Source: Ruminococcaceae bacterium UBA6353 (GTDB lineage Bacteria > Bacillota > Clostridia > Oscillospirales > Acutalibacteraceae). From it: a DNA stretch of 64,000 nt. This document shows positions 25,645 through 34,540 of the stretch, one piece after another. The number at the start of each line of letters is the position of its first letter. Positions within the stretch are counted from its first letter, which is position 1. The stretch is taken from positions 15,548-79,547 of the forward strand of contig DJRT01000011.1 of NCBI GenBank assembly GCA_002437905.1, in the 5' to 3' direction. Both the position numbers and the translations under genes were made by a program. The notes below the pieces were generated by a model that was given only the letters and a program-made list of their open reading frames with translations, ran no database searches and was not told the DNA's origin.

Positions 25645-26007
25645 TCAGGCTTGCGGCGGGGTTTCGGGTTCGCCATCCGGCGTGCTTGCGAGTGCTTCAA
25701 TGGCTGTGCACAGCTGCTGGGTTTGGTTTTCTATGGTTTTGCGTAGCTGGTTGGCCTTTTGCCATTGTGTGTCCTGTATGTCACTCAGCAGCTGAACGAT
25801 TTCGCCGAGGCCATAAAACAGCATCCCGGCTATAAAGGTTGAAATCCAGCAGATTACTGCTCTGATAAACGAAAACTCTGTTGTAGTAAGGCTGGAATAG
25901 TACCCGATCCTTTCTTCAACAGTGCCGAATGCAAACCCGGCAATCGCTCCGCCAATAAAAGTGCACCATGCAAGGACCTTGAATATGGAAGAAACCGTGT
26001 TTTTCAT
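25645..26007 (-). CDS. Small membrane protein, unknown function
   Basis: A 120-residue protein with two membrane spans (about 8-30 and 48-75) and a C-terminal helical tail rich in Gln/Glu that probably forms a coiled coil. The ATG at 26007 is used because GAGGAGG lies 6-7 nt upstream; an in-frame TTG further upstream precedes that site. AT content is higher than in neighbours, hinting at recent acquisition. It is divergent from a small XRE regulator, with a shared operator-like region, so the regulator may control it. Function unknown. Confidence 0.7.
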   Translation of the reverse strand: MKNTVSSIFKVLAWCTFIGGAIAGFAFGTVEERIGYYSSLTTTEFSFIRAVICWISTFIAGMLFYGLGEIVQLLSDIQDTQWQKANQLRKTIENQTQQLCTAIEALASTPDGEPETPPQA

Positions 26008-26029
26008 ATAAATCCTCCTCAAGCGTTAT

Positions 26030-26054
26030 ATATGACATTCACTGAATGTCATAT
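26030..26054. promoter_or_regulatory. 25-bp palindrome, candidate operator of the XRE regulator
   Basis: Arms 26030-26040 (ATATGACATTC) and 26044-26054 match perfectly around ACT. The half-site CACTAAATGTCA recurs at 26093-26104 beside the divergent XRE gene. Confidence 0.65.
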
Positions 26055-26062
26055 CAGGCAGC

Positions 26063-26091
26063 ATTATACCATATAATTCCCTTGTTGACAA
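26063..26091 (-). promoter_or_regulatory. Sigma-A promoter of small membrane protein gene
   Basis: On the minus strand TTGTCA (26086-26091) and TATAAT (26063-26068) are 17 bp apart; the palindrome at 26030-26054 lies just downstream. Confidence 0.75.
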
Positions 26092-26121
26092 GCACTAAAT
26101 GTCAAAAAGGGTGAAAATAGT

Positions 26122-26364
26122 ATGTTCATCAATAAGGCAGCCGATCATACGAACAATCTCTGTGGCAGGCAGGTCGCGTTTTTCCGCAAGCAGCTGAAGA
26201 TCTCCCAGCGGGAGCTTGCGGATCGGCTGCAGCTGATCGGCCTGGATATGGACAAGAATGCGATCCAGCGCATTGAATCGGGACAGCGGTTTGTGACGGA
26301 TATTGAGCTGAGGGCGCTCGGACGGGTGCTCAACCGCCCCTTAGAGGATCTGGTTGGCGGGTAA
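26122..26364 (+). CDS. XRE-family HTH regulator
   Basis: An 80-residue protein made almost wholly of one Cro/C1-type helix-turn-helix: RKQLKISQRELADRLQL and KNAIQRIESGQRFVTD are the recognition features. AAGGGTG precedes the ATG. It is divergent from the small membrane protein gene and separated from it by a palindrome and a repeated half-site that could be its operators. It ends just before the tRNA-operon terminator. Confidence 0.85.
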   Translation: MFINKAADHTNNLCGRQVAFFRKQLKISQRELADRLQLIGLDMDKNAIQRIESGQRFVTDIELRALGRVLNRPLEDLVGG

Positions 26365-26383
26365 AGCGCGCCGCCGGAAAAAG

Positions 26384-26415
26384 AAAAAAGCACTTGCAAG
26401 CGCAAGTGCTTTTTT
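26384..26415. terminator. Terminator of tRNA-5S operon and XRE gene
   Basis: AAAAAAGCACTTGC pairs with GCAAGTGCTTTTTT around a short loop; U-runs are formed in both directions. Confidence 0.92.
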
Positions 26416-26417
26416 CG

Positions 26418-26493
26418 TGGCTGCTCCTGTCAGGCTCGAACTGACGACATCGTGATTAACAGTCACGCGCTCTACCGACTGAGCTAAGGAGCA
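26418..26493 (-). tRNA. tRNA-Asn (GTT)
   Basis: Read on the minus strand, the cloverleaf has a 7-bp acceptor (TGCTCCT/AGGAGCA), D-loop AGTCGGTAGA, anticodon loop CTGTTAA giving GTT, T-loop TTCGAGC, discriminator G and an encoded CCA. Confidence 0.95.
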
Positions 26494-26523
26494 ATATATG
26501 CCTCCGCTGTTGCGGAGACGATG

Positions 26524-26640
<117 letters not shown>

Positions 26641-26645
26641 TATTG

Positions 26646-26721
26646 TGGTGACCCGTAGCGGATTCGAACCGCTGTTGCCGGCGTGAGAGGCCGGAGTCTT
26701 AGACCACTTGACCAACGGGCC
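26646..26721 (-). tRNA. tRNA-Glu (CTC)
   Basis: Acceptor GGCCCGT/ACGGGTC (one G-T pair), anticodon stem CCGGC/GCCGG with loop CTCTCAC giving CTC, T-loop TTCGAAT, and encoded CCA. Confidence 0.93.
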
Positions 26722-26727
26722 ATGGAA

Positions 26728-26803
26728 TGGTGCACCTTCAGGGACTCGAACCCTGGACACCCTGATTAAGAGTCAGGTGCTCTACCAACTGAGCTAAAGG
26801 TGC
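26728..26803 (-). tRNA. tRNA-Lys (CTT)
   Basis: Acceptor GCACCTT/AAGGTGC, D-arm AGCTCAGTTGGTAGAGC, anticodon loop CTCTTAA giving CTT, T-loop TTCGAGT, discriminator A and encoded CCA. First gene of the RNA operon. Confidence 0.95.
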
Positions 26804-26836
26804 ATTTGCAGGGCGGCTTTCCGAAACCGCTTGCCT

Positions 26837-26865
26837 ATAATACACTAAGCTTGCCCGTTTGTCAA
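26837..26865 (-). promoter_or_regulatory. Promoter of the tRNA-5S operon
   Basis: On the minus strand TTGACA (26860-26865) and TATTAT (26837-26842) are 17 bp apart, about 34 bp before tRNA-Lys. Confidence 0.8.
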
Positions 26866-26971
26866 GAGAAAAATCCGAAATTTTTGAAAAAAAGCCGAAA
26901 ATTTGCCATCGGCCGTCGGGAGATATTTTTGAACTTTTTGCAAACAGACGGTGAATTTCCGCCCCCGGTGC

Positions 26972-27000
26972 TTGCGCCGCCGGCGGATTTTTGGTATGAT
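26972..27000 (+). promoter_or_regulatory. Sigma-A promoter
   Basis: TTGCGC (26972-26977) and TATGAT (26995-27000) are 17 bp apart, upstream of the membrane-anchored protein gene at 27047. Confidence 0.65.
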
Positions 27001-27046
27001 GGGGGCAGAAAGCTTCCCGCGGGAAGCAAAGAAAGGCGATGACCGC

Positions 27047-27763
27047 ATGGCACGCGAGATGCTGCTGGCGGGGGTGGCGCCGGAGGAGCTGCAGCCGGAG
27101 CAGCCGGCACAGCCGCCCCGTTCCCCCCGGCAGAAATGGGAGAATTTCTGGTATCATTACAAATGGATCGTGCTGGGCTGCCTGTTTGTGGCGGCTGTGA
27201 TCGCGGTGCTGGCGGTGCAGTGCGCCCGCAAGGACCCGCCGGACTACACCCTGCTGCTGGCCAGTGAGCGCGGCTATCTGGACAGTGAGCTGGCCCCGCT
27301 GAAGGAGCTGCTGGAGAGCTGCGGCGAGGATGTGGACGGCGACGGCAAGGTGGAGGTGCAGATCATCACCTGCCAGCTGGGGGAAAATATCTCACGCGAG
27401 ATGCAGCTGGCCAACTACCAGAGCCTGCAGGCGCATCTGGCCACCGGGGATGTGATGCTGTTTGCCTTTGAGCCGGCGTACTACGAGTGGCTTATGGGCG
27501 TGACGGACGGAAAGGAGCACAGCTTTCTCTCTCCGCTGCCGGTGCAGGGCGCCGGGGTGAACGAGGATGGCTGCAGCTGGGATTGGAGCAGTGACCCGCG
27601 CATTACAGAGGACGCGCGGTTCGATGATCTGCCGCAGAAGCTGTATTTCGGTGTGCGGGCTGCCGTTGGTACGGCGGAAAAGCGCGGGGAGGAGCACGAC
27701 CGGGGGATGGCGCTGCTGACGACCCTGATCACCGGGCAGCGGCAGGATGCGCCGCAGGAGTGA
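27047..27763 (+). CDS. Membrane-anchored protein, unknown function
   Basis: A 238-residue protein with a Pro-rich cytosolic N-terminus (1-40), one membrane span (about 42-62, IVLGCLFVAAVIAVLAVQC) and an extracytoplasmic domain. The outer domain (65-238) resembles the ligand-binding lobes of extracellular solute-binding proteins in its DYTLLLAS start and the DVMLFAFEPAYYEWLMG stretch, but is much shorter. The ATG at 27047 is chosen because the promoter -10 lies downstream of the longer possible start. It is not in an operon; a convergent terminator follows. No function can be assigned. Confidence 0.7.
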   Translation: MAREMLLAGVAPEELQPEQPAQPPRSPRQKWENFWYHYKWIVLGCLFVAAVIAVLAVQCARKDPPDYTLLLASERGYLDSELAPLKELLESCGEDVDGDGKVEVQIITCQLGENISREMQLANYQSLQAHLATGDVMLFAFEPAYYEWLMGVTDGKEHSFLSPLPVQGAGVNEDGCSWDWSSDPRITEDARFDDLPQKLYFGVRAAVGTAEKRGEEHDRGMALLTTLITGQRQDAPQE

Positions 27764-27791
27764 CCCGCAGGCGCCCGCCGAAATGGGGCAA

Positions 27792-27829
27792 AAGGCCGCC
27801 GGCTTGTATAGCCGGCCGGCCTTATTTTT
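27792..27829. terminator. Bidirectional terminator
   Basis: AAGGCCGCCGGCT pairs with AGCCGGCCGGCCTT (one bulge) and is followed by a T-rich run; it lies between convergent genes. Confidence 0.8.
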
Positions 27830-27849
27830 CGCCCTTGGTGGTGCGGCGG

Positions 27850-28119
27850 CTACCCCAGCAGCCGCGGCAGCAGGGCGATGGCCGCACCGACCCCGGCGCT
27901 GAGCAGCGTCCACAGAGTGCGGCGCAGCCACAGCCGCCGGTGCTGGCGGCGCAGCCCGGCATAGCTGTCGGCCTGCTGCACCACCTTGCCGGCCAGCCGC
28001 TGCAGGGTCTCCTCCGGCGTCTGGCTGCTGCCGGCGCGCACCACAAGGTAGGCGCGCTCAAAATACGGACTGCCGGTGTGGGTAACTTCGATCATCTGAC
28101 GGTTGACACCTTTAATCAT
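27850..28119 (-). CDS. Small conserved hypothetical membrane protein
   Basis: An 89-residue protein starting MIKGVNRQMIEVTHTGSPYF, a start that I associate with a conserved clostridial family of unknown function. The first 50 residues form a soluble domain with a helix (TPEETLQRLAGKV) and the end (about 65-89) is one membrane span, giving a tail-anchored topology. Codon use is host-like and an AGGAG-like site precedes the ATG. It stands alone between a convergent terminator and a long intergenic region before proS. Confidence 0.65.
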   Translation of the reverse strand: MIKGVNRQMIEVTHTGSPYFERAYLVVRAGSSQTPEETLQRLAGKVVQQADSYAGLRRQHRRLWLRRTLWTLLSAGVGAAIALLPRLLG

Positions 28120-28438
28120 GGTCAGGCTCCTTTGTCTGCGGTGGTTTTTTCGGCATTTGCGTGGTTAGTATGGCGGCGATCGGCGGTGCTTATACACGGC
28201 GTTGCATGGCCGGGGGTGACAGAAAAAGGGAAATATTACAGGTTGTAAATCGACCGCCAGCCAAAGTTTTCCCCAAAAACGGGGGAAAACCCGGTGGAAG
28301 ATGTGAAAAATGCCGTTTTTACAACCAGTTTTTCCGGCGGGTGGAAGTGGAAAACCGTTTTTGGCTTGTCAAGGGCAGATAACTGCGGGTTGAATGAGCT
28401 TGTCACAAAAAGAATTTTGCGGTTTTTTACATTTTCGG
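28120..28438. other. Non-coding intergenic region before proS promoter
   Basis: About 320 bp without a credible gene; base composition is lower in GC than neighbours and rich in short T- and A-runs. A hairpin GTTTTCCCC/GGGGAAAAC lies at 28266-28290. No riboswitch or T-box core (AGGGTGG) was found. A 73-codon frame here lacks a ribosome-binding site and was not accepted. Confidence 0.5.
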
Positions 28439-28467
28439 TTGAAAATTTCCGTTGTATTCGGTATAAT
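28439..28467 (+). promoter_or_regulatory. Sigma-A promoter of proS
   Basis: TTGAAA (28439-28444) and TATAAT (28462-28467) are 17 bp apart; the leader to proS is about 70 nt. Confidence 0.82.
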
Positions 28468-28542
28468 AATAAACTGTCTTAATATGGATATACGGATCCT
28501 GCGCTGTGCGCACGGAACGCAAACAGAAAGAGGGCTGAAAAC

Positions 28543-29982
28543 ATGGCAGAAAACAAAAAGATGGTGGAAGCCATTACCTCCATGGACGAGGATTTTGCCA
28601 AATGGTACACCGATATCGTGAAAAAAGCGGAGCTGATTGAGTACACCAGCGTGAAGGGCTGTATGGTCATCCGTCCCTATGGCTATGCGATCTGGGAGAA
28701 TATCCAGCGCATCCTAGACGGGATGTTCAAGCAGACCGGGCATGAGAATGTGAATATGCCCATGTTTATCCCGGAAAGTCTGCTGCAAAAGGAAAAGGAT
28801 CATGTGGAGGGCTTTGCGCCGGAGGTGGCCTGGGTGACCTACGGCGGCAGCGAAAAGCTGGAGGAGCGCCTGTGTGTGCGGCCCACCTCGGAGACGCTTT
28901 TCTGTGAGCACTTTGCCAATATCGTCCACTCCTACCGCGACCTGCCGAAGCTGTATAACCAGTGGGTCAGCGTGGTGCGGTGGGAAAAGACCACCCGCCC
29001 GTTCCTGCGCTCCCGCGAATTTCTGTGGCAGGAGGGGCACACCGTGCACGCCACCGCCGAGGAGGCCATTGAGGAGACCGAGCGGATGCTGAATGTGTAC
29101 ACCCGCTTCTGCGAGGAATATCTCGGTATCCCGGTGGTGCAGGGACGCAAGACCGACAGCGACAAATTCGCCGGTGCGGAGGCAACCTATTGCATTGAGG
29201 CGCTGATGCACGACGGCAAATCCCTGCAGGCCGGCACCTCGCACTATTTTGGCGACGGCTTTGCGCGGGCGTTTGATATCCAGTTCACGGATAAGGACAA
29301 CAAGAAGCAGTATGTCTATGAGACCTCCTGGGGCATGACCACCCGCATGATCGGGGCGATCATTATGACCCACGGTGACGATAACGGCCTGGTGCTGCCG
29401 CCCGCCGTGGCGCCCATCCAGGTGGTGATCCTGCCGATCGCCTCCCACAAGCCCGGCGTGCTGGATAAGGCAAATGAGCTGAAGGAGCGGCTGAGCAAGA
29501 TCGCCCGGGTGAAGCTGGACGACAGCGACAACAGCCCCGGCTGGAAGTTTGCCGAATATGAGATGAAGGGTGTGCCGCTGCGGCTGGAGATCGGCCCGCG
29601 CGATATCGAGCAGGGACAGTGCGTGATCGTGCGCCGTGATAACCGGGAAAAGACGGTGGTGGCGCTGGATGAGCTGGAGACCCGGATCCCCGAGCTGCTG
29701 CAGGCGGTGCGGGACGGCATCTACCAGAAGGCACTGGAAAACCGTGAGCGCCGCACCTATGCGTGCCGCACGCTGGAGGAGATCGTGCCCATGCTGGAGA
29801 AAAACGGCGACGGCTTTGTGAAGGCGATGTGGTGCGGCGACCCGGTCTGTGAGGAAAAGGTCAAGGAGCTGACCGGTGTCGGCTCACGCTGCATTCCGCT
29901 TGCGCAGGAGCACATCAGCGACACCTGCGTGTGCTGCGGAAAGCCCGCAAAGTGCCTGGTCTACTGGGGCAAGGCATACTGA
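28543..29982 (+). CDS. proS: Prolyl-tRNA synthetase, archaeal/eukaryal type
   Basis: A 479-residue class II synthetase that charges tRNA-Pro. Length and the absence of an editing insertion place it in the ProS type 3 group common in clostridia. Motif 2 can be seen in [21 protein letters not shown], and motif 3 lies in the ARAFDIQF...[14 protein letters not shown] region. The C-terminal domain (about 300-479) has the anticodon-binding fold followed by a zinc-binding-like end with paired cysteines ([13 protein letters not shown]) and a terminal Tyr, typical of this type. GAGGG precedes the ATG and a good promoter lies upstream. A cyclophilin gene follows 37 nt downstream. Confidence 0.95.
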   Translation: MAENKKMVEAITSMDEDFAKWYTDIVKKAELIEYTSVKGCMVIRPYGYAIWENIQRILDGMFKQTGHENVNMPMFIPESLLQKEKDHVEGFAPEVAWVTYGGSEKLEERLCVRPTSETLFCEHFANIVHSYRDLPKLYNQWVSVVRWEKTTRPFLRSREFLWQEGHTVHATAEEAIEETERMLNVYTRFCEEYLGIPVVQGRKTDSDKFAGAEATYCIEALMHDGKSLQAGTSHYFGDGFARAFDIQFTDKDNKKQYVYETSWGMTTRMIGAIIMTHGDDNGLVLPPAVAPIQVVILPIASHKPGVLDKANELKERLSKIARVKLDDSDNSPGWKFAEYEMKGVPLRLEIGPRDIEQGQCVIVRRDNREKTVVALDELETRIPELLQAVRDGIYQKALENRERRTYACRTLEEIVPMLEKNGDGFVKAMWCGDPVCEEKVKELTGVGSRCIPLAQEHISDTCVCCGKPAKCLVYWGKAY

Positions 29983-30019
29983 GAAACGGCCGCTTGACGG
30001 CAGAAGGGACGGCAACACC

Positions 30020-30605
<586 letters not shown>

Positions 30606-30613
<8 letters not shown>

Positions 30614-31130
30614 TGCCATCCTCCGGGCACGGGCGCTGCTGCAGGCGGTGACCCCGCTGGAAGCCGATTGCGGCCGGGCGTGTGGTGGCTGCTGCTGCCG
30701 CGCAACGGCACAAAGCTGCGGCATGCTGCTGTTCCCCGGAGAGGAGCAGCTGCCGATGGATACAGGCTTTATCGTTACGGAGGCGGCCGGCGGCCCCCTG
30801 CTGACCTGCACCGGGCAATGCGACCGGACGCGGCGGCCGCTGGCGTGCCGGTTTTTCCCCTTGTTCCCGCATTTGGGGGCGGATGGCCGGGTGCGTGCGG
30901 TATACGATCCGCGCGGCTGGCGGCTGTGTCCGCTGCTGCGGCAGCGGGCGCATGTGCCGCTGCGGCGGGATTTTGTCCGGGCGGTGCGCCGCGCCGGGCG
31001 GATATTGACGGAGGATCCGGCTGCTGCTGCTTTTTTGCGGCAGCAGAGCCGGGAGATCGACGAACTGGCGCGGCTGCTGCCGCCCGGTGACGGACGCACA
31101 CCCATCATGCGGCGAAAACTTCATGAATGA
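30606..31130 (+). CDS. YkgJ-like cysteine-cluster protein
   Basis: A 174-residue protein with an N-terminal cluster DCGRACGGCCCR and two further Cys in CTGQC, followed by RPLACRFFPLFP. This spacing resembles the YkgJ family of putative Zn/Fe-binding proteins. The ATG at 30606 overlaps the cyclophilin stop; a TTG 15 nt upstream is the alternative. Sequence is very GC-rich and Arg-rich. Its placing between two cyclophilin genes, with overlap to the first, suggests cotranscription with protein-folding genes, but its function is unknown. Confidence 0.72.
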
Positions 31131-31145
31131 CAGGAGACGAAAACC

Positions 31146-32042
31146 ATGATGAAAAAGCATCGGACGCTCAGCCTGACACTGGCTGCGGTGATGGCCCTGG
31201 GACTGTTGTCCATTGGCGGCTGCGGCAAGAAAACGGACACAAAACCGAAGACGGGGGATAATGGGGTATCGACTGCCTATACCGAGCAGGATTACGGCTT
31301 CCAGCTGGAGCAGCCGACCGCCGGCGACACGGTGGCGATCATGCATACCTCGATGGGCGATATCTCTATCCGCCTGTTCCCGGAGGCAGCACCCAAGGCG
31401 GTGCAGAATTTCACCACCCATGCCAAAAACGGCTATTATGACGGGTTGACCTTCCATCGGGTGATCAACGATTTTATGATCCAGGGCGGCGACCCGGACG
31501 GCACCGGCAGCGGCGGCGAGAGCATCTGGGGTGAGCCGTTTGAGGATGAGTTTGACCAGAAGCTGATGAACCTGCGGGGCGCACTTTCGATGGCGAACAG
31601 CGGCGCAAACACCAATGGCAGCCAGTTTTTCATCAACCAGGCGAAGCCCGACGGCAGCACCGCCGCGCAGCTGAAGGAGCAGTACGATTACGACAAGCTG
31701 AAGAGCAGCTATGAGACGGAATACAAGCAGCTGGCCGACTATTACGGCAGCAGCTTCACCACCTACTATCCGGATGCGGAAACCTATATCGAAAACTACC
31801 GCGGCGGGATCAACCCGGTGGATTCGCTGGTGCCGGATGCGGTGTGGGAGCTGTACGCCAAGGTGGGCGGCAATATCTACCTGGACGGCGCCTGGCGCCA
31901 GAGCGGCGGCCATACCGTATTCGGCCAGGTGTATGATGGCATGGATGTGGTGGACGCCATTGCAGCAGTGGAAACGGATAACAGCAAGCCGAAAACGGAT
32001 GTGTTGATCAACAGCATCGACATCCGCACCTATGGGGAATAA
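31146..32042 (+). CDS. Secreted lipoprotein cyclophilin (peptidyl-prolyl isomerase)
   Basis: A 298-residue cyclophilin anchored outside the cell. The signal peptide ([19 protein letters not shown]) ends in a lipobox, then a Lys/Thr-rich linker. The isomerase domain starts near residue 60 ([19 protein letters not shown]) and has [17 protein letters not shown] and [12 protein letters not shown] large insertion (about 185-245, rich in Tyr/Asp) separates it from the closing [15 protein letters not shown], which is identical to the cytosolic paralogue's. It probably assists folding of secreted proteins. Tandem position suggests duplication, then gain of the signal and insertion. Confidence 0.92.
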   Translation: MMKKHRTLSLTLAAVMALGLLSIGGCGKKTDTKPKTGDNGVSTAYTEQDYGFQLEQPTAGDTVAIMHTSMGDISIRLFPEAAPKAVQNFTTHAKNGYYDGLTFHRVINDFMIQGGDPDGTGSGGESIWGEPFEDEFDQKLMNLRGALSMANSGANTNGSQFFINQAKPDGSTAAQLKEQYDYDKLKSSYETEYKQLADYYGSSFTTYYPDAETYIENYRGGINPVDSLVPDAVWELYAKVGGNIYLDGAWRQSGGHTVFGQVYDGMDVVDAIAAVETDNSKPKTDVLINSIDIRTYGE

Positions 32043-32081
32043 AGCGCGACAAGAACGATTGAAATGACAGGAGGGAACAGC

Positions 32082-32882
32082 ATGACGCTGACGCTGCAGG
32101 GCAAGACGGTGAGCTATATGGACAGCGATCCGGAAAATGCGGCCGGGCGGCCGGTGGTGCTGTTCCTGCATGGCTGGGGCGCGCCGGTGGCGACCTATCG
32201 GCTGCTGCTGGAGCACCTGGCCGGCTACTGCCGCGTGGTGGCGCCGGATCTGCCCGGCTTTGGCGGCAGCGAGGAGCCGGCGCAGCCCTTTTGTGTGGAT
32301 GATTATGTGGAATGGACGCTGGCATTTGCTGCGGCACTGCAGCTACAGGGGCAGAAGCTGATCCTGATGAACCATTCCTTTGGCGGCCGCATCAGCCTGA
32401 AGCTGCTGGCGCGCCGGCCGCTGCCGCTGGCGGTGGAAAAGGCGGTATTTCTGGATGCCGCGGGGATCCGCCCGCGGCGCACGGTAAAATACTACTGTAA
32501 GGTATATAGCTATAAGGCGGCCAAGCGCCTGTCCCGTTTGCCGGGGGCGGAGCGGCTGTTCCCCGGCCTGGCGGAGCGGGTGCGCGGGCGCGCCGGGTCG
32601 GCGGACTGGCAGAATGCCTCGCCGCTGATGCGGCGCACCATGACGCTGTGCGTCAATGAGGATCTGACCCCGCTGCTGCCGGCGGATCCGGTGCCCACCC
32701 TGCTGATCTGGGGGGAGCTGGACACCGCCACCCCGCTGCGGGATGGCCGGCTGATGGAGAGCCGCATACCGGATGCGGGGCTGGTGGTTCTGCCGGGGGC
32801 TGGGCACTTTGCCTTTGCCCAGCAGTGGGGAATCTGCAGCCGGGCGCTGGATGCCTTTCTGAAACCCGGCAACCCGACCTGA
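32082..32882 (+). CDS. Alpha/beta hydrolase
   Basis: A 266-residue alpha/beta-hydrolase. The oxyanion motif FLHGWGAP is near residue 30, the nucleophile elbow is MNHSFGGR (Ser near 105, with Asn in place of the usual Gly), the acid lies in WGELDTATP and the His in PGAGHFAF. The lid region (about 135-190) is Arg-rich. AGGAGGG precedes the ATG at 32082, which is preferred over one 18 nt upstream. It sits 39 nt after the lipoprotein cyclophilin and 15 nt before the MurF-like gene, so it is probably part of one operon. Substrate unknown. Confidence 0.87.
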   Translation: MTLTLQGKTVSYMDSDPENAAGRPVVLFLHGWGAPVATYRLLLEHLAGYCRVVAPDLPGFGGSEEPAQPFCVDDYVEWTLAFAAALQLQGQKLILMNHSFGGRISLKLLARRPLPLAVEKAVFLDAAGIRPRRTVKYYCKVYSYKAAKRLSRLPGAERLFPGLAERVRGRAGSADWQNASPLMRRTMTLCVNEDLTPLLPADPVPTLLIWGELDTATPLRDGRLMESRIPDAGLVVLPGAGHFAFAQQWGICSRALDAFLKPGNPT

Positions 32883-32897
32883 CGAAAGGGGCAAATG

Positions 32898-34451
32898 ATG
32901 GAACTGGCGATGAAATGCCTGCTGCTGGCAGCGGCGGCGCTCAATTTTTCCCTGCAGGCGGTGTATTTCACCCATATGCTGCAGCTGAATTCCTATCGCC
33001 CGGAGCGCTACCGCAAATGGTGCCTGGAGAATGACCGGCGGCTGGTGAATGTACCGCGGCTGCTGCCGTTTCTGTGTGTGCTGACGCTGTGGCTGTGCGG
33101 CCGGGTGCCGAACAGCACCCTGTATGCGCTGAACGCGGCCATTTTGCTGCTGACGGCGCTGCTCAACCGTCCCCGCCGGGCAAAAAAGCCGCTGGTATGC
33201 ACCGCACGGGTCAAGCGGCTGTTTTTCACGCAGGCGCTGCTGTGCGTGTTGGCGCTGGTGCTGGTGTGGTTCACCCTGCCGCTGCGCGGGGTGCCCTTTG
33301 CCGGGCTGTTTTCCATGATCGTGTGGCTGTGGACGGGGCTGGCCAACCGCATCAATCTGCCGCTGGAGGAGCGCATTGCCGCCGGCTATGTGCGGGATGC
33401 GCGCCGCATACTGGACAGTATGCCGCAGCTGACGGTGATCGGCGTGACCGGCAGCTTTGGAAAGACCAGCGTGAAGAATTTTCTGGCGGCGCTGCTGGAG
33501 GCCAAGTACAATGTGCTGATGACCCCCGGCAGCTATAACACCACCATGGGGGTGGTGCGGACCGTGCGTGAGCAGCTGCGGCCGAGCCACCAGATCTTTA
33601 TTGCGGAGATGGGGGCCAAGAACCCCGGTGATATTGCCGAGATCTGCCAGCTGGTGCACCCGAAATACGGGGTGATCACCGCCATTGGGGAGCAGCACCT
33701 GGAGACCTTCGGCACGGTGCAGAATATTCTGCATACCAAGTTTGAACTGGCGGAGGCCATTCCGGCTGACGGCGCGGTTTTCCTCAATTGGGATAATGCC
33801 TACATCCGCGGCTATGCGGTAAAGGTGCCGTGCGTGACCTACGGCACCACGCCGGGGGCGGACTATGTGGCCTCGGATATTGCGGTGGACAGCCACGGCA
33901 GCCACTTCACCCTGACGGCACCGGACGGCGAGAGCTGCACCTACACCACCCATCTGCTGGGGGCGCACAATATCCAGAATTTGGCCGGCTGCATGGCGGT
34001 GGCGCATTATTTGGGGGTCTCACTGAAGGAAATGCTGTATCCTGTGCGGATGCTGCACCCGGTGGAGCACCGCCTGCAGCTTTTGCCCAATGGCTATATC
34101 GACGATGCTTACAATTCCAACCCAGCGGGCTTCCGCGGTGCGCTGGATACGCTGGCGGGCTTTGCCGCGCAGCGGGTGCTGGTGACCCCCGGCATGGTGG
34201 AGCTGGGCGATCGCCAGGAGGCACTGAACCGGGAGCTGGGCGAATACGCCGCCAGCCGATGCGATTGGGCGGTGCTGATTGGCCTGCGGCAGGCGCCGCC
34301 GCTGAAAGAAGGACTGCTGCAGGGCGGTTTCCCGGAGGAGCGTATCCATGTGGCGGCCACGCTGCAGGAGGGACTCAGCTTTGTACGCAGCCTGCCGGGG
34401 AATGAGCCGCGCATCGTGCTGCTGGAAAACGACCTGCCGGATAATTTTTAA
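32898..34451 (+). CDS. Membrane-anchored MurF-like Mur ligase
   Basis: A 517-residue protein in which the usual MurF N-terminal substrate-binding domain is replaced by a membrane region of four or so spans (about 1-150). The Mur ligase ATP-binding loop GVTGSFGKTSVKNFL lies near 180; the central domain has EMGAKNPGDIAEIC and NWDNAYIR, and the C-terminal domain HRLQLLPNGYIDDAYNSNP and LLENDLPDNF. MurF adds D-Ala-D-Ala to UDP-MurNAc-tripeptide; the neighbouring Ddl makes that dipeptide, supporting a wall-precursor role. The second ATG (32898) is better spaced from GAAAGGGG. It could instead modify lipid-linked precursor. Confidence 0.82.
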   Translation: MELAMKCLLLAAAALNFSLQAVYFTHMLQLNSYRPERYRKWCLENDRRLVNVPRLLPFLCVLTLWLCGRVPNSTLYALNAAILLLTALLNRPRRAKKPLVCTARVKRLFFTQALLCVLALVLVWFTLPLRGVPFAGLFSMIVWLWTGLANRINLPLEERIAAGYVRDARRILDSMPQLTVIGVTGSFGKTSVKNFLAALLEAKYNVLMTPGSYNTTMGVVRTVREQLRPSHQIFIAEMGAKNPGDIAEICQLVHPKYGVITAIGEQHLETFGTVQNILHTKFELAEAIPADGAVFLNWDNAYIRGYAVKVPCVTYGTTPGADYVASDIAVDSHGSHFTLTAPDGESCTYTTHLLGAHNIQNLAGCMAVAHYLGVSLKEMLYPVRMLHPVEHRLQLLPNGYIDDAYNSNPAGFRGALDTLAGFAAQRVLVTPGMVELGDRQEALNRELGEYAASRCDWAVLIGLRQAPPLKEGLLQGGFPEERIHVAATLQEGLSFVRSLPGNEPRIVLLENDLPDNF

Positions 34452-34540
34452 GGCAGCACCGCACAAATGCTGTGCGGGATCGCCTTGGACAAAGCAATTT
34501 TTCGTATGGTTCAGCGAATGTGTGATCGGAGGATAATGCG

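Noticed and set aside
26993..27046. Longer start for the membrane protein at 27047
   Set aside because: The start at 26951 lies upstream of the likely promoter -10; the ATG at 27047 has AAAGG and fits.
28161..28382. A 73-codon frame before proS
   Set aside because: No ribosome-binding site, unusual codon use and no similarity to a known family that I can see.
34459..34510. Promoter and attenuator before ddl
   Set aside because: TTGGAC and TATGGT are only 14 bp apart and the hairpin has no T-run, so I did not call either.
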